Shown piece after piece: positions 9,116 to 18,352 of a DNA stretch of 64,000 nucleotides; the first letter of the stretch is position 1, and the number at the start of each line of letters is the position of its first letter. Position numbers and translations under genes: made by a program. A model generated the notes under the pieces. The model worked only from the letters and a program-made list of their open reading frames with translations. It had not been told where the DNA came from and ran no database searches. The DNA is from Oscillospiraceae bacterium (GTDB lineage Bacteria > Bacillota > Clostridia > Oscillospirales > Acutalibacteraceae): NCBI GenBank assembly GCA_003538135.1, contig DPOR01000013.1, forward strand, positions 382,118-446,117. Direction: 5' to 3'.

Positions 9116-10516
9116 TTACCTATTTTTCGGCTTTTTTATCATCGTAATGCTGTCAACCCCGTAATATTCCGCCACCCAATCATTGAACCATCTGTTGTTT
9201 GACTTGTTGGGTAGACTTGTCATATAAGAATAGAGCGACCACATAGACTTTCTCGGACGGGCGACGGGGATTTTTATATCTTTAATTCCCGCAGCTTTCT
9301 GGTCATATATTTCCTGCCTGATTTCAGCGTATGCAAGGCTGTCGGATTTCAAGGCGTAATATTCTCCGACATAGAGTGTCCCAAACCCTATCGCGAGCAG
9401 CGCGGATATCACAATTGCAGTACGCTTCACGCCCGAAAGCTGCTTATCCATAACCTGCGCGGCAAGAGAGAACGCTGCACAGGCAAACATAACATTTGCG
9501 CCGAAGAACGAGCGCGGAGGAGCTTCGGGCGACAGCAGCATGACACCGGCGCCGGCAAATCCCGTTAAAGCGTAAATGCATGGGCGCAGCCAATCTATCT
9601 TGAGCTTTTTTATGCGCCAAATCAAAAGCACTATAACAAATACTATCAGCATAACCAAAAGAGCTCGCCATATATTCCATGTTAACTGATCAAACGACCA
9701 TTTAAAATGCTTAAGAATATTTCGCTCTCTTTTTGTATGGTCAAACCGTACTCTGTTTCCCGGAGCCAAAATAAGTATACCAAAGCCGATAACGGTTCCG
9801 ATAAATCCGGTAATATGATGCGCTCGCACCGGCATCTTCTTTATCTTGAAGTAGATGAGAAAAAGTATTACGGCACCAATTGCAGCACCGCCCATATTTT
9901 CGTTTGTCCAGCCGGCTAAGATTCCGGCTAAAAGCATAAGAACGGAAAAAATCGTCTCTTTTGCGGCGCTGGGATTTTGTGATTTTTCCGTATTGATACG
10001 GTAAAACATGAGAAACGTCAGTATCCACACGGTTGTCCACAAATAGTTAAAGGCTGCGCTGTACCACAAAACCGAGGTTGCGGGTCTGTAAAAGCCGAGC
10101 CACTCGAAAGCATAGATAAATATAAGCAGAGGTATATTTATCGGGCGCTTATAGTTTGCATGAAAATAAATTAGCAGCCCAAGCAGCACAAAAAACAGAG
10201 AATTGAAAATATTAAAGACGGATTTGTCGAAAAAAGTGAAAAGCTGCAAGAGAAAATGCGCCGGTATTCTGCCGTTGCATATCTTATAGTGCGTCACCAT
10301 GCCCGTGAAGATATCTCCTATCCCCGTCAGACGCTCCGGAGTTCCCTTTACAACATGACCCGTGTATTTAAAAAAATAGAGATAATCGTCGGCGGCATAG
10401 CCTATCATACTGTTAAATACAAGTATAAGACCGAACATAAGAGCCGCAACGGCGACCATCGCTGCGGTCTTTATTACTGTCTCACGATTCGCGGTTAATT
10501 TTTGATTATTCAACAT
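9116..10516 (-). CDS. Polytopic membrane protein, DUF6056/GT-C-like
   Basis: A 466-residue protein with about ten hydrophobic helices. Right after the first helix comes YAADDYLYFFK, and a later short loop has CNGRIPAHF; an acidic pair in the first external loop is the hallmark of GT-C glycosyltransferases, and the pattern (DDY, NGR, SAAFNYLWT) fits the DUF6056 family as I know it. A role in moving a sugar from a polyprenyl-phosphate carrier to a surface acceptor is inferred, supported by the GtrB-like gene 2 kb downstream. An upstream frame exists to 10582, but GGAGG before the ATG at 10516 decides the start. Spacing to the PIG-L gene is 29 bases. Confidence 0.68.
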   Translation of the reverse strand: MLNNQKLTANRETVIKTAAMVAVAALMFGLILVFNSMIGYAADDYLYFFKYTGHVVKGTPERLTGIGDIFTGMVTHYKICNGRIPAHFLLQLFTFFDKSVFNIFNSLFFVLLGLLIYFHANYKRPINIPLLIFIYAFEWLGFYRPATSVLWYSAAFNYLWTTVWILTFLMFYRINTEKSQNPSAAKETIFSVLMLLAGILAGWTNENMGGAAIGAVILFLIYFKIKKMPVRAHHITGFIGTVIGFGILILAPGNRVRFDHTKRERNILKHFKWSFDQLTWNIWRALLVMLIVFVIVLLIWRIKKLKIDWLRPCIYALTGFAGAGVMLLSPEAPPRSFFGANVMFACAAFSLAAQVMDKQLSGVKRTAIVISALLAIGFGTLYVGEYYALKSDSLAYAEIRQEIYDQKAAGIKDIKIPVARPRKSMWSLYSYMTSLPNKSNNRWFNDWVAEYYGVDSITMIKKPKNR

Positions 10517-10761
10517 ATTTGCCTCCGACTTTCGGTAATAAACCAACACGGAAATATTATCACAAGATAAAGCACAACACAATTAATTCCCGTTTACAAT
10601 ATAGTTAAAATTTGGTTACATCCGATAACAAAACGGTAACATTCGGAATATCACTTCAAATTTTCGTAAAATAATCTCCGAAAAAGCCAATTTTTTTATT
10701 TATTTTAGATAATGTTGATATTATTTACATTTATAAGCCTTTCAATTCAATTAAGCATATG

Positions 10762-10792
10762 AAAAAATCCCGCCGAAAAAATTCGACGGGAT
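10762..10792 (-). terminator. Terminator of the GH4/kinase/GH109 operon
   Basis: On the minus strand an 11-bp stem (10792-10782 with 10772-10762, one G-U pair) is followed by TTTTTTC, 18 bases past the GH4 stop. The remaining 245 bp up to the DUF6056-like start is AT-rich; a weak TTGTGT-17-TAATAT promoter for that gene may lie near 10555-10585. Confidence 0.85.
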
Positions 10793-10810
10793 AAGAACAA
10801 TATGTAATTT

Positions 10811-12112
10811 TCAGCACTTGATGACGACGTCGTTGGGGAAAAACTCCGGAAGATAGGCCTTGTGAGCCCACTTCATCTCCTCGAAGCATTTGTGTGCCCT
10901 TTCCCAGTCGCCGACGAGCGGATGGACAAGCAGCGCGTTGATTGCGGCTGCCTCAGAGCCGGTCGTCGCGGCTTCAACGGTGTACTTTTCATATGCCTTT
11001 ACAACGCGCATAAGACCGATTATGTGCTTATTTTCAATCTTGTCGATAGCCACAGGCTCCGCGCCGTCCTTGCCGATAACGGCGGCTATTTCGAGGATAT
11101 CGTCATCGTCCATGAAATCGACGGTGCCGTTATTCTTGATATTTACTATCTGAACGTCGCGCTTGTCATTGGCTATTGAGTCGATAAGAGAAACCGCCGC
11201 GAGAGAATACTTGTGACCGCCGCGCTGATCGAGGAGGTCGGGCTTTGTGACAAGCGTCTCGTCGGAATACATCTCGAGCAGCTCCTCCTCTATCTCCATG
11301 CAGACGCGGGCGCGGCACTTCTCATCCTCTTTCTGATGCTTGAGCTTCGCGTCTCTGCAATAGTAATACTGGAGATAAGACGAGGGTATTCCGCGCACTG
11401 CGTTGAGGCAGTCAAGGGAGAAGCCGTCGTCCTTTATATTGGCCATAACCTTCGTTGAAAAGCCCTGCGCGAGCATATCGTCAATGAGCTCCTTGCCGTC
11501 CTTTTTGACGGAGGTTATCCAGCTCAGGTGATTAAGACCGACATATGTTATGTCGCAGTCGTCACCCATAGCCTCTTTTGTGTCGTCTATCATATTTATC
11601 GGGACATTGCAAAGACCCATGCACTTGACGTTGGTATGGTTGAGCACAAACTCGGTAATTATGCCGGAGGGATTCGTGAAGTTGATAAGCCAGGCGTCGG
11701 GGCAAATCGCCTCAATGCGGTCACAGATATGCTGCATGACCGGAATGGTGCGCAGAGCTTTGAAGAAGCCGCCCATGCCGGTGGTCTCCTGACCGATGAG
11801 GTCATACTTGAGCGGTATTGTCTCGTCGAGATAGCGGGCATGAAGCATACCCACTCTTATCTGTGTGACGACAAAATCAGCGCCCTGAAGAGCCTCGTCA
11901 AGATTGTCGGTGAGAAGCGTTTCGCATTCAATACCGGCCTTTTTGAGCATTCTCAGGCAAAGGTTGCCGACTATTGTCCTTTTGCGCTCGTCGATATCCA
12001 TAAAGGATATCTTCTTGAGCTTGAGCGAGGACTGAGCCTTTATGAAGCCGTCCACAAGCTCGGGGCAATATGTGCTGCCCGAACCGATGACTGCTACCGT
12101 GATTTCTTTCAT
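10811..12112 (-). CDS. GH4 family glycosidase, 6-phospho-beta-glucosidase-like
   Basis: A 433-residue GH4 enzyme, a family that cleaves glycosides by an NAD- and Mn-dependent oxidation/elimination route in the cytosol. The NAD-binding start is VAVIGSGSTYCPELV, then VVTQIRVG, QETTGMGG, INFTNPSG, the metal Cys in GLCNVPINM near 172 and the metal His in GLNHLSW near 200. CNVP with the LicH-like N-terminus favours 6-phospho-beta-glucosidase activity. No PTS gene is nearby, but a sugar kinase lies just upstream (28-base gap), so the phospho-sugar substrate may be made inside the cell. Exact sugar specificity is open. Confidence 0.85.
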   Translation of the reverse strand: MKEITVAVIGSGSTYCPELVDGFIKAQSSLKLKKISFMDIDERKRTIVGNLCLRMLKKAGIECETLLTDNLDEALQGADFVVTQIRVGMLHARYLDETIPLKYDLIGQETTGMGGFFKALRTIPVMQHICDRIEAICPDAWLINFTNPSGIITEFVLNHTNVKCMGLCNVPINMIDDTKEAMGDDCDITYVGLNHLSWITSVKKDGKELIDDMLAQGFSTKVMANIKDDGFSLDCLNAVRGIPSSYLQYYYCRDAKLKHQKEDEKCRARVCMEIEEELLEMYSDETLVTKPDLLDQRGGHKYSLAAVSLIDSIANDKRDVQIVNIKNNGTVDFMDDDDILEIAAVIGKDGAEPVAIDKIENKHIIGLMRVVKAYEKYTVEAATTGSEAAAINALLVHPLVGDWERAHKCFEEMKWAHKAYLPEFFPNDVVIKC

Positions 12113-12140
12113 ATGTATTACTCCCTTTTCATGTAAAATC

Positions 12141-13079
12141 TTATTTATACTGCCTGAATATCCAGTTTATACAGCCGATAACAGGCTCCTTGTCGAGTTT
12201 TATGAACCGAAGCTTTCTTCCGCTCATCTGCTGCGCATAGTCGTGAAGCTTCGCGATATAAATATCGTTGGGAAGCTTTGTGTGCATGGAGCCCGAGAGG
12301 ACGACCTCTATCTCGTCGCCGTCAAACTCCATTTGATTGGCAAGAGCCGCGATGAACTGCGCTCCGCGCTTTGCCATCTCGTCGGTCTTGGCGAGCGCGG
12401 GTGCGTCGCCCATAGCCGCCGCCTTGAAGAACGCGCCGATGAGAGTTTTGATATAGAGCGGAGCCTCCTCCGACTCAAGCTTTGCGACGGATCCTACAAA
12501 CTCCTCGCGCGAGGCGATATTAAAAGCCTCATAATACAGCTTTGTGATAAGCGTGGGCTCGAGCCCGAGATAGACCTCGTCATATATGAGCCTGAACGCA
12601 GTCTGCGCTATCCAGCTGCCGTTGCCCATATCGCCCGTACACTCGCTGAGTCCGCCGATTTGGAGCATATTGCCCCTTGAATCTATCGCGTTGCAGCAGG
12701 TGCCCGTTCCGCAGTTATAGCCTATTGCCGCGCCGCTCTCGGAGCCCGCCTGAACGACGATGAAGCCGTCGTTATAAATTGCAAAATTGCGAAGCCCCCT
12801 TTCCAAAAGCTTCTCGCACATAATGTCATGCTGATACTTATGATCGATACCGGCAACGCCCATGAGAGAGAAAGCAACATCGTCAAGGGATATCCCCGCT
12901 TCACCGACAAGCTCGGTTATGCCGTTCCAGATAACGTCGCTCGCCTCGTCGAACGAGCCCTCAAGGTTCTCATGGTTGCTTCCCGAACCGTAAACTGTTT
13001 TGACCGTATTCTTTTCCTCATCGAAAAGAGAGAATGCCGTCTTTGTTCCGCCTCCGTCAACACCGATATAAAAGCTCAT
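12141..13079 (-). CDS. BadF/BadG/BcrA-type sugar kinase (N-acetylglucosamine kinase-like)
   Basis: A 312-residue ASKHA-fold kinase. The phosphate-1 motif is YIGVDGGGTKTAFSLFD at 4-20, a second motif is SLMGVAGID near 71, and the phosphate-2 region is NCGTGTCCNA near 148 followed by GGLSECTGDMGNGSWIA. These match the NAGK-like branch, which phosphorylates GlcNAc or related amino sugars. Its ATG overlaps the stop of the upstream GH109-like gene by four bases (ATGA), typical of translational coupling. The substrate could also be GalNAc or a disaccharide. Confidence 0.83.
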   Translation of the reverse strand: MSFYIGVDGGGTKTAFSLFDEEKNTVKTVYGSGSNHENLEGSFDEASDVIWNGITELVGEAGISLDDVAFSLMGVAGIDHKYQHDIMCEKLLERGLRNFAIYNDGFIVVQAGSESGAAIGYNCGTGTCCNAIDSRGNMLQIGGLSECTGDMGNGSWIAQTAFRLIYDEVYLGLEPTLITKLYYEAFNIASREEFVGSVAKLESEEAPLYIKTLIGAFFKAAAMGDAPALAKTDEMAKRGAQFIAALANQMEFDGDEIEVVLSGSMHTKLPNDIYIAKLHDYAQQMSGRKLRFIKLDKEPVIGCINWIFRQYK

Positions 13080-14347
13080 TGACCCTTCTCCTCATCACTG
13101 AAAAATTCTTCGCAGATCTCCTCCGCGTTATATCTGCTGCGCCTTGTCGGCTCTCTGTCTATCCACATACCGTTTGTGAAATCCGGCACCGCGACGGGCA
13201 TACTGCCCAAAGCTATCGACTGCTCCGAAAGGCAGGTTATCGCCATCCACGCTGCCGTATCATAAACATCTATCGGAGGCTCAAGGTCATACATGGCGCT
13301 CTCGACAAAAGCGGAGAAAACAAGGTAATCCATGCCGCCGTGACCGTGCTTCTCGCTCTCGTCGGCATACTTTTTCCAAAGCGGGTGTTCGTACTTCTCA
13401 AGATACTTCTCGAAGGGCTCCCAGCTATGCATCCAGTCGCCTTCCTCGTGCTTTGTTACGCCGTCGATATATATTCCTTTTGCGTCCTCGTTATAGACGG
13501 CACGAGTGCCGTGAATATTGTAATTACGGGAGTACGGACGCGGGAGCGTGCAGTTGTGCACGAGCGTTATCGTCTCGCCGTGGGCGCATTTTATCATGGT
13601 GGTCACTATATCGCCCTGATTGAATTTGTAATCCGCAAGGTCATAGTCCTCGCCCTGCGTATTTTTGAGCCAGGTGTTGAGCCCGCGCGCATTGCTCGAC
13701 ATCGAAGTGAGCGTTAAGAATCTGTTGCCGCGGTTGATATGCAGTGCTTTGGCTATGGGACCCAGCTGGTGAGTGGGATATAGCTCGCCGTTGCGGTTTT
13801 TGAAATTATGTATTCTGCCGTGACGGTTCTCGCGCCCCAAGCCTATCTCATCTCTGAGATCATGCTCATAGCCGCCCTGCATATGCACGATTTCGCCGAA
13901 AATACCCTCGCGCATCATACGCAGAAGAGCCATTTCATTGCGATCATAGCAGCAGTTTTCGAGGAGCATACAGAACTTTCCGGTCTCCTCGGAGGTTCTG
14001 ACGAGCTGCCAGCATTCCTCGATAGATGCCGCTCCGCCTACCTCAACGCCGACGTGCTTACCCGCTCTCATGCAGTCTACCGCTATGCGCGAATGGGTTA
14101 TCCAGGTTGTCGCGACCATAACGGCCTTGATATCGTCGCGCTTGAGCAGCTCTTTATAGTCGAGATAAACATCCGGCTCCTCGCCAGTTTTCTCTTTGAC
14201 TATCTCCGCTCCGAGCTTCGCCCTGTCCTCGTACTTATCGCAGACAGCGACGACTTTCACTCCGTCTATTGTGAGAAGCTCGCCGAGATTTCCACGGCCG
14301 CGCCCTCCGAGACCGATTATTGCAAAATTCGTCTGTTTTATCTCCAT
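13076..14347 (-). CDS. GH109-like NAD-dependent glycosidase (Gfo/Idh/MocA fold)
   Basis: A 423-residue protein with an N-terminal Rossmann motif FAIIGLGGRGRGN and GKHVGVEVGG. Two segments are characteristic of GH109 alpha-N-acetylgalactosaminidases: ELYPTHQLGPIAKALHIN (catalytic His region, about 208-225) and KHGHGGMDYLVFSAF (about 340). GH109 enzymes retain NAD and cleave by oxidation/elimination, much like GH4. There is no Tat or Sec signal, unlike several studied GH109 enzymes, so it is predicted to be cytosolic. The ATG at 14347 (GGAGG 8 bases upstream) is preferred over an upstream frame to 14392. A plain oxidoreductase role is the alternative. Confidence 0.78.
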   Translation of the reverse strand: MEIKQTNFAIIGLGGRGRGNLGELLTIDGVKVVAVCDKYEDRAKLGAEIVKEKTGEEPDVYLDYKELLKRDDIKAVMVATTWITHSRIAVDCMRAGKHVGVEVGGAASIEECWQLVRTSEETGKFCMLLENCCYDRNEMALLRMMREGIFGEIVHMQGGYEHDLRDEIGLGRENRHGRIHNFKNRNGELYPTHQLGPIAKALHINRGNRFLTLTSMSSNARGLNTWLKNTQGEDYDLADYKFNQGDIVTTMIKCAHGETITLVHNCTLPRPYSRNYNIHGTRAVYNEDAKGIYIDGVTKHEEGDWMHSWEPFEKYLEKYEHPLWKKYADESEKHGHGGMDYLVFSAFVESAMYDLEPPIDVYDTAAWMAITCLSEQSIALGSMPVAVPDFTNGMWIDREPTRRSRYNAEEICEEFFSDEEKGQ

Positions 14348-14460
14348 ATCCGTTTCCTCCGTGGGGATATTTTTTACAACACACCGGGACATTATGTCGG
14401 ATGTTATTATAATACTTTATCAACAATACTTCAAGATAATCAGCAAAAATAAACAGCTTT

Positions 14461-15264
14461 TCAGAAAATATTACTCAGTATCTCTATCACATTTGCCACC
14501 GCGCCGTCATTGTTTGAGCGCACAATATAATCAGCGTGCTCGAGTGCTTCCGGCGAGCCGTTTTCGGGAACAAATCCGGCTTTTGCCGCAACAAGCATCT
14601 CGATATCGTTATAGCCGTCGCCGACTGCAAAGGTTCTGTCGTGCGGCACGCAGAGAGCGTCTGCGAGACAGAGCAGTCCCGTGCCCTTATCGGAGCCTTT
14701 TTTCATAACCTCGATATATCCGCCGTTAGTCGGCAGGAATGCGGGGTCATCAAAATTTTCGCGCATAAAGGTCTGAACCTCCTGCGATATTCCCTCCGCC
14801 GCAAACATTGCCTTCGCCCACGGGAATTTGGTTTCGGACGGGTCGTTTACAACCTCATACGGTATACCCTGGCTTGTGAAATGGCGGTGCGAGGTGTCGT
14901 CAAGATGTATTGCGTAGGTGCGGTCAAACGGATACATCTCTATCGAAACCTCCGGGAACTTTTCCATTATCGCCCTGACAAACGGGATACCCTGCTCAGC
15001 CTCTATCCCGTTTACGAACACGGGTTCGTTCTTTTCGTAGTCATACGCCATAGAGCCGTTTGTAAGCAGCACGGGCGCGTTTATATACGACGGGTCATAG
15101 AGATGAAAGCCCTGATATGTTCTGCCGGTGCAGACGGTAAAATACCCGCCCTCAGAGATAAAATACGCTATTGCAGAGCGGACATCGGCCGTTATTATTC
15201 CGTCGTCATTCTTGAGCGTGCCGTCAAAATCACTCGCAATGAGCACTTTTTCAAACTTTCCCAA
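14461..15264 (-). CDS. Cof-type HAD-IIB phosphatase
   Basis: A HAD-superfamily phosphatase of about 267 residues. Motif I is ASDFDGTLKNDDG near residue 10, motif II is TVCTGRTY, motif III is the Lys in KKGSDKGTGL, and motif IV is FAVGDGYNDIEML; the Cof-type cap lies between motifs II and III. Such enzymes remove phosphate from sugar phosphates or phosphorylated cofactors. The first possible start is TTG at 15282; GGAGG overlaps those early codons and fits a TTG start at 15264. It lies 113 bases upstream of the GH109-like gene in the same direction, which hints at sugar-phosphate control in that operon. Confidence 0.85.
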   Translation of the reverse strand: MGKFEKVLIASDFDGTLKNDDGIITADVRSAIAYFISEGGYFTVCTGRTYQGFHLYDPSYINAPVLLTNGSMAYDYEKNEPVFVNGIEAEQGIPFVRAIMEKFPEVSIEMYPFDRTYAIHLDDTSHRHFTSQGIPYEVVNDPSETKFPWAKAMFAAEGISQEVQTFMRENFDDPAFLPTNGGYIEVMKKGSDKGTGLLCLADALCVPHDRTFAVGDGYNDIEMLVAAKAGFVPENGSPEALEHADYIVRSNNDGAVANVIEILSNIF

Positions 15265-15367
15265 AGCACTTCCTCCGCACAATAAATTTACGCTGAAATG
15301 ATAACATTTTCAAGCCGTTAAAGTCAATTAAAACGTCCGTCTTTTCGCTTTTCTTTTTTGTGTGAAG

Positions 15368-15395
15368 TTGAAAAATCCGATAATAGTGATATACT
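15368..15395 (+). promoter_or_regulatory. Promoter of tldD-tldE
   Basis: TTGAAA (15368-15373) and TATACT (15390-15395) are 16 bases apart, about 40 bases ahead of the tldD start, which has AAAGGAG at 15424-15430. Confidence 0.7.
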
Positions 15396-15436
15396 ATAGG
15401 ATAAGAGCAAAACATTCTTTTTTAAAGGAGAAGCAT

Positions 15437-16819
15437 ATGATAAAAGATATTCTTTCGCCGCACAGGGTACTGCTCGGCGATCATACCGAATTGCGCGCGC
15501 AAAGGAACGCCTCGCGCGGGGTTTCCATGCTCGGCGGAAATCTCGTAGGCAACACGCGCGCCGAGAAGAGCGGCGTCAACGCAAGAGTTTATAAAAACGG
15601 AGTTTACGGCTTCGCTTCAAGCGCGGAATACTCGGAGGAGAGCATAAAGAGCGTGCTCAAGGCCGCGAGCGACAACGCCGTATTTCTAAGCTCGAGAGTC
15701 GGCAGCGATTCTAAGATATTAACGCCCATTCCCGCCGGGATAAAGACGATGAACGGCGAGATTAACGACTGCGAGCAGAAAATATACATCGAATTTGCAA
15801 AAGAGACGGACGAGTATATTGCAAAGAAATACCCCGACCTTGTCAGCCGTTCGGTAAGCATCAGGTCGGATTCCATGGAGAAAAGGCTCTGCGTCAACGA
15901 CGGCTTTGATTCATATTCGCTCGTGCCCAGAAGCTTTGTCTATGTTTTTCTGACCGCACAGGCAAAGGACGGCACAAATGTCGAGCTGTATAAGGTCTTC
16001 GGCGGGCGCGGCTTCTTTACGGAGGTTTTCTCCTCCCCCGACGAGCTTTTCGGCGGAATAGATCTTCTCTATGAAAGCCTGATGAAAAAAGCCGAGGGTG
16101 TATACGCCGACGCGGGCTACAGAGATGTTGTTATGCACCCGAACCTTGCGGGCATACTCGCCCATGAGGCAGTGGGTCACACGGTTGAAGCGGATCTTGT
16201 GCTCGGCGGCTCCGTTGCGGCGCACTGCATGAACAAGCAGGTCGCAAGCGAGCTTATAACCATGGTGGACTTCGCTCACACCCTGCCCGACGGGTCGTCC
16301 GCTCCCCTGCCGATTCTCGTCGACGACGAGGGCACGCCCGCCGAGGATGCGGTTCTCATAAAGGACGGCATATTGAGGGGCTATATGAACAGCCGTGAGA
16401 GTGCTGAGCATTTCGGCGTCAAGCCGCAGGGAAACGCGAGGGCGTATGCGTTCTCCGACGAGCCGCTTATCAGAATGAGGAACACCGCTATCCTCCCCGG
16501 CAAAGACAAGCTTGAGGATATGATTGCCTCGATAGACGACGGATATTTTCTCACCGAGACAAACAACGGTCAGGCGGACACCACGGGCGAATTCATGTTC
16601 GGAGTCTGCATGGGATATGAGATAAAGCACGGCAAGCTCGGCAGAGCCATAAGAGACACCACTATATCCGGCATAGCGTTTGATATGCTCAAGACCGTCG
16701 ATATGCTCTCCGACGATATGGTTTGGACCTGCTCGGGAATGTGCGGCAAAAAGCAGCCGATGCCCGTGGGCATGGGCGGCCCTGCCGTCAAGTGCAAGGT
16801 TAATATCGGCGGACGCTGA
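15437..16819 (+). CDS. tldD: TldD metalloprotease subunit
   Basis: A 460-residue subunit of the TldD/TldE heterodimeric metalloprotease, which trims peptides and unfolded proteins in the cytosol and matures some peptide natural products. The zinc motif is LAHEAVGHTVEAD (HExxxH) at about 243-253, with a later conserved part GEFMFGVCMGYEIKHGK and the C-terminal CGMCGKKQP. The start is set by AAAGGAG before the ATG at 15437; an upstream frame from 15362 lacks a site. It is followed by tldE after 16 bases. No precursor-peptide gene or export system is adjacent, so a general proteolytic role is more likely. Confidence 0.92.
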   Translation: MIKDILSPHRVLLGDHTELRAQRNASRGVSMLGGNLVGNTRAEKSGVNARVYKNGVYGFASSAEYSEESIKSVLKAASDNAVFLSSRVGSDSKILTPIPAGIKTMNGEINDCEQKIYIEFAKETDEYIAKKYPDLVSRSVSIRSDSMEKRLCVNDGFDSYSLVPRSFVYVFLTAQAKDGTNVELYKVFGGRGFFTEVFSSPDELFGGIDLLYESLMKKAEGVYADAGYRDVVMHPNLAGILAHEAVGHTVEADLVLGGSVAAHCMNKQVASELITMVDFAHTLPDGSSAPLPILVDDEGTPAEDAVLIKDGILRGYMNSRESAEHFGVKPQGNARAYAFSDEPLIRMRNTAILPGKDKLEDMIASIDDGYFLTETNNGQADTTGEFMFGVCMGYEIKHGKLGRAIRDTTISGIAFDMLKTVDMLSDDMVWTCSGMCGKKQPMPVGMGGPAVKCKVNIGGR

Positions 16820-16835
16820 GGGAGGAGACTGAGAT

Positions 16836-18134
16836 ATGACTGATATATATGAGATAGCCGAATACACGCTCGAAGCACTTAAAAAGTCCGGAGCGGACGC
16901 GGCGCAGTGCATTGTATCCAAAAGCAAAAAGGATGAGCTTAATGTGGACGGCGGAAAATTCAGCCTGATGCGCTCCACATTCAACACAAGCATCTCGATG
17001 AAAGCGATAAAAGACGGCAAAAAGGGTGTCACGAGCATAAATCAGGCGACCAAAGAAGCCATTGACGAGGCTGCGGCTCAGTGCATTTCCGCCGCTCAGT
17101 CCTCCGTTCCCGACGAAGCGGAGCAGATAGCGCCCTTCACAGCGAAAGCGGAATACAAGACCGGAGTTTTTGAGCCGGAGCTTGACAAGCTGTTTGACAG
17201 GATAGAAGAATTTATGAGCCAGACAGCGGCGGAATATCCGAAAATCATACTCGAGCAGCTCATATCCGACTATGAGCACAGCGAAAAGCTCTATATGAAC
17301 ACCAACGGAACAAGTCTCAAATACGAGCACGGCGAATACTCGTTCAACACGATGTTCTCCGCGCATGAGGGCGAAAAAGCCTCATCGTTTAACGGCTATT
17401 TCTGCGCGCTGGACAGCCTCGATAAGCCGTTTATGGACGCGGGTATGCAAAGGCAGCTTCTTGCGGAGAGCGAAAAGCAGCTTGACACCGTCTCGCCGAG
17501 CGAAAAATTTGTCGGCAGAGTTATATATTCCCCCGATTGCTTCAACGAGCTTTTGCAGACGGCTCTTGAAAATTTCGCATCGTCCGGCGTGCTCATCGAC
17601 GACACATCCCCTTGGAAAGACGCGCTGAATACGAAAGTGGCGAGCGAAAAGCTGAATCTCAGGAGCGTCCCGCTCGACGGCAGAACGGTTGTCGGTCAGC
17701 GCTTTACCTCGGACGGCTACCCCGTAGAGGATATGGATATTATTATTGACGGAGTTCTCAAGACCTTTATTCTCTCGCAGTACGGAGCGAACAAGACCGG
17801 CTTCCCGCGTTCGCTGAACAGCGGAAACAATCTTGAGGTTCTCCCGGGCGACAAGGCGCTCGAGGAGATGATATCGGGAATAGACAGAGGGCTTATAGTC
17901 AACCGCTTTTCGGGCGGTCAACCGTCCTCAAACGGCGATTTTTCCGGAGTCGCGAAGAACAGTTTTCTTATAGAAAACGGAAAGGTTGTGTCGGCGGTCA
18001 GTGAGACAATGATAAGCGGCAACATTATCGATATGCTCAACAATATCGTTGCTGTTTCAAAAGAGCAGACTACCGACGGTCTTTCGTTTATGCCTTGGGC
18101 CGAATTTGACGGAGTTACAGTGTCGGGCAAATAA
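16836..18134 (+). CDS. pmbA: TldE (PmbA) metalloprotease subunit
   Basis: A 432-residue partner of TldD without the HExxxH motif, as expected: TldE closes the cavity and TldD carries the zinc. It begins EIAEYTLEALKKSGADAAQ. Conserved stretches are VIYSPDCFNELL, LIDDTSPWKDALN, DGRTVVGQRFTSDGYPVEDM and the ending EFDGVTVSGK. GGAGGAG lies 8-9 bases before the ATG. The pair is convergent with the GH16 gene downstream. Confidence 0.92.
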   Translation: MTDIYEIAEYTLEALKKSGADAAQCIVSKSKKDELNVDGGKFSLMRSTFNTSISMKAIKDGKKGVTSINQATKEAIDEAAAQCISAAQSSVPDEAEQIAPFTAKAEYKTGVFEPELDKLFDRIEEFMSQTAAEYPKIILEQLISDYEHSEKLYMNTNGTSLKYEHGEYSFNTMFSAHEGEKASSFNGYFCALDSLDKPFMDAGMQRQLLAESEKQLDTVSPSEKFVGRVIYSPDCFNELLQTALENFASSGVLIDDTSPWKDALNTKVASEKLNLRSVPLDGRTVVGQRFTSDGYPVEDMDIIIDGVLKTFILSQYGANKTGFPRSLNSGNNLEVLPGDKALEEMISGIDRGLIVNRFSGGQPSSNGDFSGVAKNSFLIENGKVVSAVSETMISGNIIDMLNNIVAVSKEQTTDGLSFMPWAEFDGVTVSGK

Positions 18135-18135
18135 C

Positions 18136-18177
18136 AAAAATATCCTGCGGCTCTTATGTATTTTAAGCCGCAGGATA
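18136..18177 (-). terminator. Terminator between tldE and the GH16 gene
   Basis: A perfect 12-bp stem (18141-18152 with 18166-18177). The T run lies on the minus-strand side (AAAAA at 18136-18140 on plus), so it mainly ends transcription from the GH16 gene, and as a hairpin it may also slow plus-strand transcripts from tldE. Confidence 0.7.
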
Positions 18178-18288
18178 CACATAATTATAACGGCAGCCGA
18201 AGCTGATATTATTTCGGGCGCTCTCAGGTGAAAAACTATCGTTTAACGTCTTTCAAGCAGCGCATTTCAGCATCTGCTGCCTTATGAC

Positions 18289-18340
18289 AGAGCCGGTGCT
18301 CTGCGGATGTGGTTGACAGTCCGCAGGCCCGGCTCTTTCG
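18289..18340 (+). terminator. Possible plus-strand hairpin/terminator past tldE
   Basis: AGAGCCGG (18289-18296) pairs with CCGGCTCT (18329-18336), with an inner GCGGA/TCCGC stem and a short TTT after it. The T run is weak; the arm sequences are perfect. Nothing else is visible in the 218-bp gap. Confidence 0.45.
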
Positions 18341-18352
18341 CTGAAAAGTATT

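Noticed and set aside
15911..17038. 375-codon minus-strand open frame opposite tldD/tldE
   Set aside because: Fully antisense to two clear protease subunit genes; no motif and no ribosome site.
15437..18134. tldD-tldE as part of a peptide-antibiotic cluster
   Set aside because: No precursor peptide, modifying enzyme or exporter is adjacent; the genes flanking it are sugar-related.
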